This document shows, one piece after another, positions 31,604-39,873 of a DNA stretch of 45,283 nt. The DNA lies in contig CAZTPC010000008.1 in the NCBI GenBank assembly GCA_964615565.1, positions 1 through 45,283 on the forward strand, read 5' to 3'. The stretch's first letter is position 1, and every line of letters starts with the position of its first letter. Below the pieces are notes generated by a model. The model had not been told where the DNA came from. It saw only the letters and a program-made list of their open reading frames with translations, and did no database searches. This DNA comes from CAZTPC01 sp964615565 (GTDB taxonomy: Bacteria > Patescibacteriota > Saccharimonadia > Saccharimonadales > AWTP1-31). The translations under genes and the position numbers were made by a program.

Positions 31604-33394
31604 CTAATGGGCTTCTATCTTGAAGCCTTTTTCTCTTGCTATACGCTGCCAATTATCATTGCCATATAACATCGCCAATGCAGCAGCCCTATGTTGACCA
31701 AGCACTATACCTCCGGTACTTGTATCACTTAAAGTTATCGCTTCATTAACGCCATTTGCGTCAATCATAAACTTACCTCTCAACATGTCGGTCATAAGTT
31801 CTGCGACGTATCTAGTAGAAGGAACATAGCCTCGATCCCTACGACCGGTAAGTTGAACTTGAGCGCGTTCTTTTGTGTCGTTAGATCTTATCCTCCCCCC
31901 GAACCATTTATAAGGAGAGTTTGGGTCATCACGCATAGTTGTCTCCAGAAGAACACTCGCCTCCATGGCAGATGTTACTTCTTCGAGCTGCTCAGCGGTG
32001 AGATCATCGCGAGATAACGTTTCGGCCCACTGCTTTATCGTTTCATTCCTATACTCCTGTGTATCCTTGCCGTCCTTTGTTTCGACTGTGTCAAACTCAG
32101 TCATAGTTCCCTTAAGTCGCATTTGCATTTGTTGAACCTCGCGAAGAGCATCTTTGACATCTTCTTGGTGTCGAGGAAGTAGGTCGAGCTGCCGCTTTAG
32201 TTGAGATCCTGCCTCACCGTCAAACCAAGTTCGGCCGCGGGCCACAGTGGCGTCATATGTAGACCGTATCCTATTCATGACGTTACCGAGTTCAGCTATC
32301 TGCCTTCTCGTATGCGGTGGAAGCACTCTCGAGTCCAACCTTGCCAGGTTAGCCACAGCTTGCATGTCTTTGCCCCCAATAAAGGCATTCATAGCATCCC
32401 TAGAAGATCCCCTGAAAGCATTGGTTTGCCTAGTTAAGCTGTTCTTTAGATCTAGTCTCGTGACCTGTGCAATTGGCTCAAAGTCCTTCAACCCCTTCAA
32501 CGCCGAGATAATATCTTCGGCCTGCTTATCAATAATCTTGATAGCACTTTCCAAAGATGTACCCTCCGGCAGACCCCAAGTACTTGTCATCTCGTTCAAT
32601 GCAGTCTGGGCCGTCTCAGGATTGACTCGTGCTACCTCACCCACTGCTAACTGCGAGTCTTCAAGAGGAGCTTCAACACCTAGTTCGGCGTCAACAATCT
32701 GTTCATCAGTAGTTGATTCTACCGCTACCTCACCAATATCCTCCGCAACTTCAACGACCTCCGGGTTAACCCCAGTTTCAGCAATTGGTGCAGGCATTGT
32801 TGGGTCATCGTCAATCCAAGCAGTATAGTTTGGGTGTTCGCTGTCATGTTCTGCTTTTCTGGAGATTAATCCAGTTCCGTTTGTAGAGTTAAAATCTTCA
32901 ATCCTCAGAACGCCACTTTGATTATCAAGAGACAAGCCTAAATGTCTGCCTGAAGCAAAGCCATCTGAGGTATCGACAACACTACCATACCCTTCGGTCG
33001 TAGTCTCTCTGCCTAGTGTTACTTGGCCGGCATCTTTATCAATCCAATTTCCAATAAGAGTCCCTTGTTCATTTTTGGTAATTGTAACCTGCTCTCCCTC
33101 CGGCAAGTTAGGGTTATAGCCCACTTTGGCTATCGCATACTTAGGTTCCGAATCGTGAGAGTATTGTCCTTCACCTGGATCAACCTTAATAACTCCAACA
33201 TATTGTTGCCCGAGCTCTACAATACCAATAACACTTCCTGTTTGACCTTCAACTAATTCCAGCCCTTGAGCGAGTGGTGGAGAGTTTAAATCAAGTTCTG
33301 CAGATCCACCTAGTCGCTCGCCTCCAATAAGCTGGCGTTCTATCGGCGGTAATGTCTGTCCACTAAAATTGCCGTTTCCGTCTTGTTCACTCAT
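31604..33394 (-). CDS. FHA-domain protein
   Basis: Residues about 120-180 match a forkhead-associated phosphothreonine-binding domain: VTLGRE, then FASGRH, and IEDFNSTNGTGL at the end. An acidic, proline-containing linker and a long helical region with coiled-coil character (about 260-450) follow. The C-terminal part is not recognised. The product is 596 aa without a signal peptide. FHA proteins usually read Ser/Thr kinase signals, but no such kinase is in the window. The ATG at 33394 follows an A-rich leader without a Shine-Dalgarno, and a TTG one codon earlier is unlikely. Confidence 0.75.
   Translation of the reverse strand: MSEQDGNGNFSGQTLPPIERQLIGGERLGGSAELDLNSPPLAQGLELVEGQTGSVIGIVELGQQYVGVIKVDPGEGQYSHDSEPKYAIAKVGYNPNLPEGEQVTITKNEQGTLIGNWIDKDAGQVTLGRETTTEGYGSVVDTSDGFASGRHLGLSLDNQSGVLRIEDFNSTNGTGLISRKAEHDSEHPNYTAWIDDDPTMPAPIAETGVNPEVVEVAEDIGEVAVESTTDEQIVDAELGVEAPLEDSQLAVGEVARVNPETAQTALNEMTSTWGLPEGTSLESAIKIIDKQAEDIISALKGLKDFEPIAQVTRLDLKNSLTRQTNAFRGSSRDAMNAFIGGKDMQAVANLARLDSRVLPPHTRRQIAELGNVMNRIRSTYDATVARGRTWFDGEAGSQLKRQLDLLPRHQEDVKDALREVQQMQMRLKGTMTEFDTVETKDGKDTQEYRNETIKQWAETLSRDDLTAEQLEEVTSAMEASVLLETTMRDDPNSPYKWFGGRIRSNDTKERAQVQLTGRRDRGYVPSTRYVAELMTDMLRGKFMIDANGVNEAITLSDTSTGGIVLGQHRAAALAMLYGNDNWQRIAREKGFKIEAH
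31610..31632 (+). terminator. rho-independent terminator of rpmA
   Basis: GGCTTC (31610-31615), loop TATCTT, GAAGCC (31622-31627), then TTTTT. It lies inside the last codons of the convergent FHA gene, so the two 3' ends overlap. Confidence 0.7.
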
Positions 33395-33458
33395 CAATTT
33401 TTTTTATCTTTTTATTTTGAATTATTACTTCTCTACTTTAGGCTGAAGAACACAAAAA

Positions 33459-33490
33459 AGCAACAGCGCTATACGTTGTTGCTTTCTTTT
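33459..33490. terminator. bidirectional terminator between the FHA and response-regulator genes
   Basis: A 10-bp stem with one wobble pair (33459-33468 and 33474-33483), loop CTATA. On the minus strand it is followed by a T-run and would end the response-regulator transcript. On the plus strand a T-rich run also follows. Confidence 0.75.
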
Positions 33491-33507
33491 TTGGGTAGCC
33501 TTTTGTG

Positions 33508-33912
33508 TTAGCCGGCTAGGTGGTGCTTGATTCGCTCCACAACATCTGCGATAACTACTTGTGATTTCACTAAGTAATCATCTGCGCCAAGAGATTTGGC
33601 ACGTTCTTTGTCGCTGTCCTGACTAAGCGCGGTTAGCATAACAACCTTAACCTTTGCGGTCTCAGCGGTGTTGCGTAGGATGTCTAGTACATCAAACCCA
33701 CTGACCTTTGGCATCATGACATCAAGTACGATGAGATCCGGCTTGTATTCGAGTGCACCAGCAAGGGCGTCTTCACCGTTAGGAACTCGTTTTACATCGA
33801 AACCTTCGGCTTGCAAGCGAGTTTGGTATACGCTCGCTAGAGCGTCATCATCTTCGACGAGCAGAATTTTGTATTGTTTTCCTGAGCTAGCGTTGTTTTT
33901 TACTTCATCCAT
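33508..33912 (-). CDS. single-domain response regulator
   Basis: This is a CheY-like receiver with all key residues: acidic E20-D21-D22, phospho-acceptor D64 in LIVLDVMMPKVSG, the switch threonine in VVMLTALS and a lysine in DDYLVKSQ. At 134 aa it has no output domain. No histidine kinase is adjacent, so it is an orphan in this window. The contrast with the glutamate-substituted receiver at 25808 is clear. TATACT ends 12 nt before the ATG. Confidence 0.92.
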   Translation of the reverse strand: MDEVKNNASSGKQYKILLVEDDDALASVYQTRLQAEGFDVKRVPNGEDALAGALEYKPDLIVLDVMMPKVSGFDVLDILRNTAETAKVKVVMLTALSQDSDKERAKSLGADDYLVKSQVVIADVVERIKHHLAG

Positions 33913-33924
33913 ACTGCTAATGGT

Positions 33925-33930
33925 AGTATA
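33925..33930 (-). promoter_or_regulatory. -10 element of the response-regulator gene
   Basis: TATACT lies 12 nt before the ATG at 33912. No TG extension or good -35 is seen. Confidence 0.4.
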
Positions 33931-33959
33931 TCCCTATTATTTTTGCAATTCTGCCGATA

Positions 33960-35567
33960 TTAATCTTTGATAAGGCTTTGTATAAAGCCCTTAAACATTG
34001 GATGAGGAATATTTGGCCGAGACAGAAATTCCGGGTGGAACTGGCTAGCCACAAAGTATGGGTGGTCGATACCTTCGATCATCTCTACCAGATTGCCATT
34101 CGGTGACTTTCCGACTGCTTTGATGCCCCAAGATGGGTATAAACTAACATAAGCGTTATTAGCCTCATAACGATGCCTGTGACGTTCACTAAACCTTTGC
34201 GTCCCGTACAACTTGGCAACTTGACTATTCTTATCTACAACACATGGGTAGTCGCCGAGTCGCATTGTCCCGCCAGTATTTTCCTTACCCTTTTGATCGG
34301 TCATCGTGTGTATAACAAGGTCGTGGCCTTCTGGATCAAACTCTTCAGAGTTTGCATGGGTAATGCCTGCGTTTCGAGCTGCAGCAATAACACCGACTTG
34401 CATCCCTAGACAAAGCCCAAGGTATGGTAATTTGTTAGTTAATGCGTGCTGAGCGGCGATTATCTTACCTTCAACACCTCTCGCTCCGAACCCACCCGGC
34501 ACCACGATACCATCCAGGCCTTTTAGATGCTTTGCAGCGTCCTTGTCCTCGCCAAGCTTCTCAGCGTTCACCCACTTAATCTCTATGCCAACTCCTTCTT
34601 TCCAGGCGGCGGCCTTAAGCGCCTCAAAAACTGACATGTACGTATCTTGGTTGTCCATGTACTTAGCGACTACACCGACTTTAACCGTCTTCTCTGGTGT
34701 AGCTACAATAGAATCAACCATCTTCTTCCAGTCGTTCAAGTCTGGTTTTTTAGCCGGCAACTTAAGATGATTTACAATGTATTCGCCAATGCCCTGCTCT
34801 TCTAGAGTTAGTGGCACTTCGTATACGGTTCTTGCGTTTGGTAAGATCGCAATTCCAGCCTCTGGGACTCCACAGAATGCGCTCAGCTTAGCCCTAACCT
34901 TACCGTTTGTCGGCACTTCGCTCCTGGCAACCAGAATGTTTGGAATAATACCTAGACTCCTTAGGTCGCGAACAGCATTTTGTGCAGGTTTGGTTTTTAT
35001 TTCCTTACTGGTTGATAGGTATGGCATATACACCACGTGTAAATACATGCAATTCTCGTAGCCAACTATTGCACCAAGCTCACGGATTGCTTCAAAGAAT
35101 GCAGGGCTTTCGTAGTCACCAACAGTACCGCCAATTTCGACGATATGCACGTCATGACCAAAGCCAGCCGTTACGACATACTGCATGATGGCATTTGTGA
35201 AGTGCGGTACTAATTGAACAGTCTGTCCAAGGAATTTTCCAGCTCGCTCATCATCGATCAGTTTCTTGAGTATTCGTCCACTCATAACAGAGCTATTTCG
35301 AGTCATCTGGACGTTAAGGAATCGCTCGTAGTGACCAAGGTCTAGGTCTGTTTCTGCTCCATCTTTAGTGACGAAACATTCACCATGCTCAGCAGGGTTA
35401 AGAGTGCCTGCATCCAAGTTAATATACGGATCAAGTTTCTGCATATTCACCTTGAGTCCGCGGGCCTTCAATATATTACCGATCGATGCGCCAGTTATGC
35501 CCTTTCCGAGTCCAGAAAGTACTCCACCAGTAACAAATATATATTTAACACCACTAGGTTTACTCAA
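33960..35567 (-). CDS. pyrG: CTP synthase
   Basis: PyrG makes CTP from UTP with glutamine as the amino donor. The synthetase domain starts FVTGGVLSGLGKGITGASIG and contains KLDPYINLDAGTLNPAEHGE. The glutamine amidotransferase domain has the catalytic cysteine in YLGLCLGMQ and the histidine-glutamate in QFHPEF. At 535 aa it is the normal length. The start is a TTG, with AGAGAGG about 8 nt upstream, and lies in a hairpin arm. Confidence 0.97.
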   Translation of the reverse strand: MSKPSGVKYIFVTGGVLSGLGKGITGASIGNILKARGLKVNMQKLDPYINLDAGTLNPAEHGECFVTKDGAETDLDLGHYERFLNVQMTRNSSVMSGRILKKLIDDERAGKFLGQTVQLVPHFTNAIMQYVVTAGFGHDVHIVEIGGTVGDYESPAFFEAIRELGAIVGYENCMYLHVVYMPYLSTSKEIKTKPAQNAVRDLRSLGIIPNILVARSEVPTNGKVRAKLSAFCGVPEAGIAILPNARTVYEVPLTLEEQGIGEYIVNHLKLPAKKPDLNDWKKMVDSIVATPEKTVKVGVVAKYMDNQDTYMSVFEALKAAAWKEGVGIEIKWVNAEKLGEDKDAAKHLKGLDGIVVPGGFGARGVEGKIIAAQHALTNKLPYLGLCLGMQVGVIAAARNAGITHANSEEFDPEGHDLVIHTMTDQKGKENTGGTMRLGDYPCVVDKNSQVAKLYGTQRFSERHRHRYEANNAYVSLYPSWGIKAVGKSPNGNLVEMIEGIDHPYFVASQFHPEFLSRPNIPHPMFKGFIQSLIKD

Positions 35568-35613
35568 AGTGCGTCCCTCTCTTTGCTTAGCAATATCCTA
35601 CCAGAGGCACTTT
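35566..35613 (-). promoter_or_regulatory. hairpin over the pyrG ribosome binding site
   Basis: The minus-strand RNA can pair 35607-35613 with 35566-35572 (7 bp), then 35603-35606 with 35577-35580 after a bulge. The second arm contains part of the Shine-Dalgarno and the TTG start codon, so the structure could limit translation. Confidence 0.4.
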
Positions 35614-35646
35614 TAAAACAAAAGCACATTGGCAAAGACTACAACA

Positions 35647-36837
35647 TTACTTTTTGAGTTTAGCGGTTGCAGCGTCCAGCTGAGGATCTTTATTAGCCTT
35701 CATATCGTCTAGAGTTCGATCTACTTTTTGGTCTGGGCTAATGCCTTCCTTATCGATATTCTTACCTTTTGGCGTGTACCAGCGAGCAATAGTAATCTTA
35801 AGCAAACTTCCGTCCGCCAAAGATTGCGGCTCTTGCACACTACCCTTACCGAAGCTCTTCACCCCGATAAGTGTGGCTGCGCCATTGTCATGTAACGCGC
35901 CTGCCGTAATCTCGCTCGCGCTTGCGCTACCACCATCAATTAAGACAACCGTAGGAATGCCTTGTAACGTCCCTTTGCCTGACGACTTGTATGTCTTTAT
36001 GACAGTTTCGTCCCTTTTTTCCTGCAGGACTGTCTTGTCGCCTGATAGCCATAGACTAGATACATCAACTGCTGCGCTCAGGTAGCCACCTGGATTCCCT
36101 CGGAGGTCGAGGATCACTGATGTAACTCCTTTGGCTTTAAAGCTAGTTGCAGCATCGTTTGCCAACTGACCGGTATCGTCTGAGAATCGACTAATAGTAA
36201 GTAGTCCGACGTTGCCATCTAGAATCTTAGATTCAACACTTGGGATACTGATAGTATCGCGGGTGATAGCAAATTGTAACTTCTCTTGGTCGCGGATAAT
36301 AGTTAGTTTAACCTGTGTGCCTTTAGCGCCACGTATTTTATTACGTGCTTCTTCGATGCTCAGTCCGATAGCGTTCTTGCCATCGATCTCAGCAATAATA
36401 TCTTTAGGCCGCAGGCCAGCTTTAGCTGCCGGAGTATCAGCGATTGGTGCAACGATAATAACGGCGTCCTTGTCTTTGCCAAGTTCTGCGCCGATGCCTT
36501 CGAATGAACCGCTCAGTTGCTCACCAAACTCTTTTGCTTCGCTCGGTGGCATGTATTCGGTGTATGGGTCACCTGTCGCAGCGACGAGTCCTTTCTTTAG
36601 ACCATCTTGCAGTTGTTGCTCAGTAAGCTTTCCGTCGTAGCTGATACGAAGTTGATCATAGATACGCTCAACACTAGTGTAGTCCAGATTAGCTGGCAGA
36701 TCCTTATTACTTGTTCCTACTTTAAGCGTACCAAAGCTACCATTTCCGGTCTGAACTCCAGCTACAAAAATTAGTAATGCTAGGAAAAAAACCGATACTT
36801 TTTGACGCACAGTATAACCGCTTCCGTGACTCTTCAC
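35647..36837 (-). CDS. S41-family C-terminal processing peptidase (CtpA-like)
   Basis: An N-terminal membrane anchor (VSVFFLALLIFVAGVQTG) is followed by a PDZ domain (GIGAELG to GLRPKDIIAEIDG) and the S41 protease domain. VILDLRGNPGGYL, the serine region DGGSASASEITAGAL and the lysine in KSFGKGSVQEP form the Ser-Lys dyad. At 396 aa it is typical. It probably trims exported or cell-wall enzymes. It follows the CHAP hydrolase gene, which may be a substrate. GTG is the start, with GGAGGG a few nt upstream. Confidence 0.93.
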   Translation of the reverse strand: MKSHGSGYTVRQKVSVFFLALLIFVAGVQTGNGSFGTLKVGTSNKDLPANLDYTSVERIYDQLRISYDGKLTEQQLQDGLKKGLVAATGDPYTEYMPPSEAKEFGEQLSGSFEGIGAELGKDKDAVIIVAPIADTPAAKAGLRPKDIIAEIDGKNAIGLSIEEARNKIRGAKGTQVKLTIIRDQEKLQFAITRDTISIPSVESKILDGNVGLLTISRFSDDTGQLANDAATSFKAKGVTSVILDLRGNPGGYLSAAVDVSSLWLSGDKTVLQEKRDETVIKTYKSSGKGTLQGIPTVVLIDGGSASASEITAGALHDNGAATLIGVKSFGKGSVQEPQSLADGSLLKITIARWYTPKGKNIDKEGISPDQKVDRTLDDMKANKDPQLDAATAKLKK

Positions 36838-36907
36838 ACACCCTCCAGTTTTGATTTGTCGTAGTACACGTATTGTACCCTACTCCGTTCGATCCAAGCT
36901 GAAAATA

Positions 36908-38134
36908 CTAGAAGTGAATAAACTGTAGGCCGATACGGCTGATATCTGCAGCCGTCAAGGTATAACGTCGGTAGATGCCGTCGCCACCAAGGTTATAGTC
37001 ACTAACTTCGATAGATCCATCACTATTTGCATTCTCTACGAACCTGACGTGTCCGTAAGTGCCCTGACTAATAGCCACGACTACGCCCCCACTAGGATCA
37101 CGATTGACGTTTGCAGATGTATTACCTGGCCAATCTTTAGCGTTACCAAGCCCAGATAGTCCGGCCGGTGTGTAACCTTTTACCTGCGCCACTCGGAATG
37201 CGGCCCAGCTAGTACAGTTTCTGTAGCCGTAGCCCCACTCATCGTATAGATTTCGTGGGCTCGAAGCACCCGGGTAACCCCAGTCATATTGTCGGCATGG
37301 TGGGTCGGCAGAGCCAGGCCACAGACAGACCGCATCACCATACTTGTAGCCACCGCCTCCGGCAACACCTGATGGAATGTTTCCACCCATTGCTCGACGG
37401 TTTTCGTCTACTTGCTTGCGGTTTAGCTCAGCTACACGTGCGCTGTTATCTTTAATCTGTTGGCTAAGCGCATTCTGCTGATCCTGATTGAGACCTAGTA
37501 ATCTATTCTGCTCGCCTTTTTGTGCGGCGATTTGGTCACGGGCTTTCTCCTGATCTTTGAGATATCGCTCAACTTCTTCCTTCTGCGCACGAAGCTGGTG
37601 CTTAAGTGCAGTGATCTTTTCAAGGGTATCTTTAATCTTATCCTGAACGGAGTTTCGGTACTGTTGCTTGTCGACGAACTCACTCAAATCCTTACTCGAA
37701 GCAAGCATTTCTAAGGTAGAAATCTGCCCTTCTAAGTACATTGTCTTGATATTTTCACCTAAAACCTTCTTCTGACGAGCAAGTTCTTGTTCGGCGGCGT
37801 CAATCTGCTTCTGAATGTCATCAATCTGTCGTTGACTATCATCAATTTGATTCTGCAATGTAGTGATCTGGGCCTGCAACTTAGCAATAGCCTCACTGAT
37901 CGAAGAGGCTTCTACTCCAAGAAGGCTTTTGGCATTTTGCTGATCTTTAATGGCCTGTTGAAGCTGCGCACGCTCCTGAAGCTCGGCAGACGTAAGTGCT
38001 TTTACAATTGGTACCGCCGCCAAAGACAAAGATATGGACGTAGCAACAGCTAATAGAACGAATCGTTGACCGACTCGCTTTGGTAAGTGCAAACTAATAA
38101 CTTTAGTATTTTTTTGTATTTTTGTTTTAAGCAT
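36908..38134 (-). CDS. PcsB-like coiled-coil CHAP peptidoglycan hydrolase
   Basis: A signal or anchor segment (residues about 24-44) precedes a long coiled coil (about 48-248). A glycine-rich linker then leads to a CHAP amidase/endopeptidase domain with its cysteine C307 in YRNCTSWAAF and histidine H362 in GTYGHVRFVE. This is the architecture of PcsB and related hydrolases activated by FtsEX. ftsX lies directly upstream, as expected for such a pair. The ATG at 38134 is chosen because AAGG and an extended -10 promoter precede it. The frame upstream to a TTG at 38173 is unlikely. The product is 408 aa. Confidence 0.9.
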   Translation of the reverse strand: MLKTKIQKNTKVISLHLPKRVGQRFVLLAVATSISLSLAAVPIVKALTSAELQERAQLQQAIKDQQNAKSLLGVEASSISEAIAKLQAQITTLQNQIDDSQRQIDDIQKQIDAAEQELARQKKVLGENIKTMYLEGQISTLEMLASSKDLSEFVDKQQYRNSVQDKIKDTLEKITALKHQLRAQKEEVERYLKDQEKARDQIAAQKGEQNRLLGLNQDQQNALSQQIKDNSARVAELNRKQVDENRRAMGGNIPSGVAGGGGYKYGDAVCLWPGSADPPCRQYDWGYPGASSPRNLYDEWGYGYRNCTSWAAFRVAQVKGYTPAGLSGLGNAKDWPGNTSANVNRDPSGGVVVAISQGTYGHVRFVENANSDGSIEVSDYNLGGDGIYRRYTLTAADISRIGLQFIHF

Positions 38135-38144
38135 TAGTGCCTTA

Positions 38145-38173
38145 ATAATAACATGGTGATCAAGTCTAGCCAA
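38145..38173 (-). promoter_or_regulatory. promoter of the CHAP hydrolase gene
   Basis: TTGGCT (38173-38168), a 17-nt spacer ending in TGT, and TATTAT (38150-38145). The -10 ends 10 nt before the ATG at 38134, so the leader would be only a few nt. Confidence 0.6.
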
Positions 38174-38199
38174 TATAGCTCCCTATAAGATTAATATGT

Positions 38200-39150
38200 C
38201 TACTTACTTGTCTTGAATTTGAGGTAACGACGAGTAGCAATCAATGATGAGATGGCACCTATCAACATACCAATGCCTAGCTGTGATGCCAAAAATAGCC
38301 AGTAATGTGATGCAAAGTACTCGTTTGAATAATTAATATCGAGAAGGCCTAGACTACTAGCCTCGAATGCTTTAGCGGTGATTGTAAATATCGTGTGAAT
38401 AATAACGAGAGATAGTACACCAGAGACTACACCATATAACATGCTCTCTACAATAAATGGCCCACGAATAAAATTAGTGCTGGCGCCAAGTAAACGCATA
38501 ATTGTCAGCTCATCCCGTCGGTTGAAAATTGCCATCTGAATAGTGTTAAAGATAATTAGCATAGAGATAACAGCAAACACGGCTACGCCTACCACCCCAG
38601 CCTTTCGAAAGAAGCTGGTAGCGCTCGTTATCTTATCGATAGCGGCCTTACGATCACCCGAGTATGAGGTTTCATCGGACTGCAAAGCTTTTACATCCTT
38701 CTTTTCTAGAAACGTTCGGATGGACTCAATCTTGTTTGGATCTCTCGGCTTGATCTGCAGGCTTGATGGCAGCGGGTTATCCGTCTGGTTGATAGCCTGA
38801 AGCAAATCAGGGTTGTCGATGTTTTGCTGGCGATATGCCTCTAGCGCTTCTTCTTTGCTAACATATTTTACTGACTTAACATTTTCTAGATTATTGAGCT
38901 GAGAGACAAGTTTGTCTCTTGTTTTTACATCAACTGAGTCTTTGAGATACACCGATATATCAATACGATCCGTAATAGACTGAACCGTGTTGGCAAACGT
39001 AGCGTTGGCAATAACAGAAAATAAAATAATTGTCAGAGTAATAACCATCACGGCTATGGCTGCCATGCCTAGCCACGCATTGCGAATAAAGTTGAGGAGG
39101 CCAGTTTTGAAAATTCGTCGCCCCATGATCGCACTTCTGCGCACGTTCAT
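38200..39150 (-). CDS. ftsX: cell division ABC transporter permease FtsX
   Basis: FtsX passes the ATPase signal of FtsE to cell-wall hydrolases. One N-terminal membrane helix (AWLGMAAIAVMVITLTIILFSV) is followed by an extracellular loop (SVYLKDSVDVKTRDKLVSQL, then VKYVSKEEALEAYRQQN) and three C-terminal helices, the FtsX topology. DELTIMRLLGASTNFIRGPF is the conserved cytoplasmic coupling segment. At 316 aa it is normal. Its start overlaps the ftsE stop by 4 nt. Confidence 0.95.
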   Translation of the reverse strand: MNVRRSAIMGRRIFKTGLLNFIRNAWLGMAAIAVMVITLTIILFSVIANATFANTVQSITDRIDISVYLKDSVDVKTRDKLVSQLNNLENVKSVKYVSKEEALEAYRQQNIDNPDLLQAINQTDNPLPSSLQIKPRDPNKIESIRTFLEKKDVKALQSDETSYSGDRKAAIDKITSATSFFRKAGVVGVAVFAVISMLIIFNTIQMAIFNRRDELTIMRLLGASTNFIRGPFIVESMLYGVVSGVLSLVIIHTIFTITAKAFEASSLGLLDINYSNEYFASHYWLFLASQLGIGMLIGAISSLIATRRYLKFKTSK

Positions 39151-39830
39151 GGGCGATACTCCGCACTTGCCCTATCGCTAACAATACCACCATCTTGAAT
39201 AGTAATAACTCGGCGTTTAAGCTTGTTAACGATGTCTTGGTTGTGTGTTGTCAGAATGACAGTCGTGCCAAAACGATTGATTTTTTCTAGCACCCGAATG
39301 ACATCCCATGCGTGCTTAGGGTCTAAGTTCCCTGTTGGCTCGTCTGCGATCAGGATACGTGGCTGGCGCACTATAGCTCTTGCAATTGCAACACGCTGGC
39401 GTTCGCCACCAGAAAGCTCACGTGGCATCCGCTTTTCCTTACCTTTGAGCCCAACGATATCTAGGACTCGAGGTACGGTGTGATTGATCTCTTTGTTACC
39501 CATACCTACAATTTCCAACGCAAAAGCAACATTCTCGAAAACTGTTTTGTTTGGCAACAGCTTGAAGTCCTGGAAAACAACGCCAATTTTACGGCGCAGC
39601 AATGGTATCTCTCGGTCTTTAAGCGTCTCGTAGTCTATGCCGCCAACAATTATCTTACCGCTGGTAGGTTTTTCCTCACGGGTAAGTAGTTTTAGAAGCG
39701 TAGATTTACCAGCTCCACTGGCGCCAACAATAATAACGAACTCTTTTGGCTCTACATGGAGACTAATGCGCTCTAGCGCCGGCCCACCATTACGTCCGTA
39801 CTTTTTTGTTACCCTGTCCAATAGAATCAT
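39147..39830 (-). CDS. ftsE: cell division ABC transporter ATPase FtsE
   Basis: FtsE powers conformational signalling through FtsX. Walker A is GASGAGKST (residues 36-44), the signature is LSGGERQRVAIARAI, Walker B is RILIADEPTGNLD and the switch histidine is in TTHNQD. At 227 aa it matches FtsE. It stands between prfB and ftsX. A perfect extended -10 ends 9 nt before the ATG, and no Shine-Dalgarno is seen. Confidence 0.96.
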   Translation of the reverse strand: MILLDRVTKKYGRNGGPALERISLHVEPKEFVIIVGASGAGKSTLLKLLTREEKPTSGKIIVGGIDYETLKDREIPLLRRKIGVVFQDFKLLPNKTVFENVAFALEIVGMGNKEINHTVPRVLDIVGLKGKEKRMPRELSGGERQRVAIARAIVRQPRILIADEPTGNLDPKHAWDVIRVLEKINRFGTTVILTTHNQDIVNKLKRRVITIQDGGIVSDRASAEYRP

Positions 39831-39839
39831 GTAGATCTT

Positions 39840-39848
39840 ATTATACCA
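39840..39848 (-). promoter_or_regulatory. extended -10 promoter of ftsEX
   Basis: TGG-TATAAT, a perfect extended -10, ends 9 nt before the ATG at 39830. The -35 is weak (CTGCAA at 17 nt). It lies between prfB and ftsE, so ftsEX can be expressed separately. Confidence 0.65.
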
Positions 39849-39873
39849 AAATAGTAATGCTTTTGCAGGTACG

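Noticed and set aside
32247..32828. 193-aa frame antisense to the FHA gene
   Set aside because: It is a Ser/Thr-rich shadow of the FHA coding frame and has no recognisable motif.
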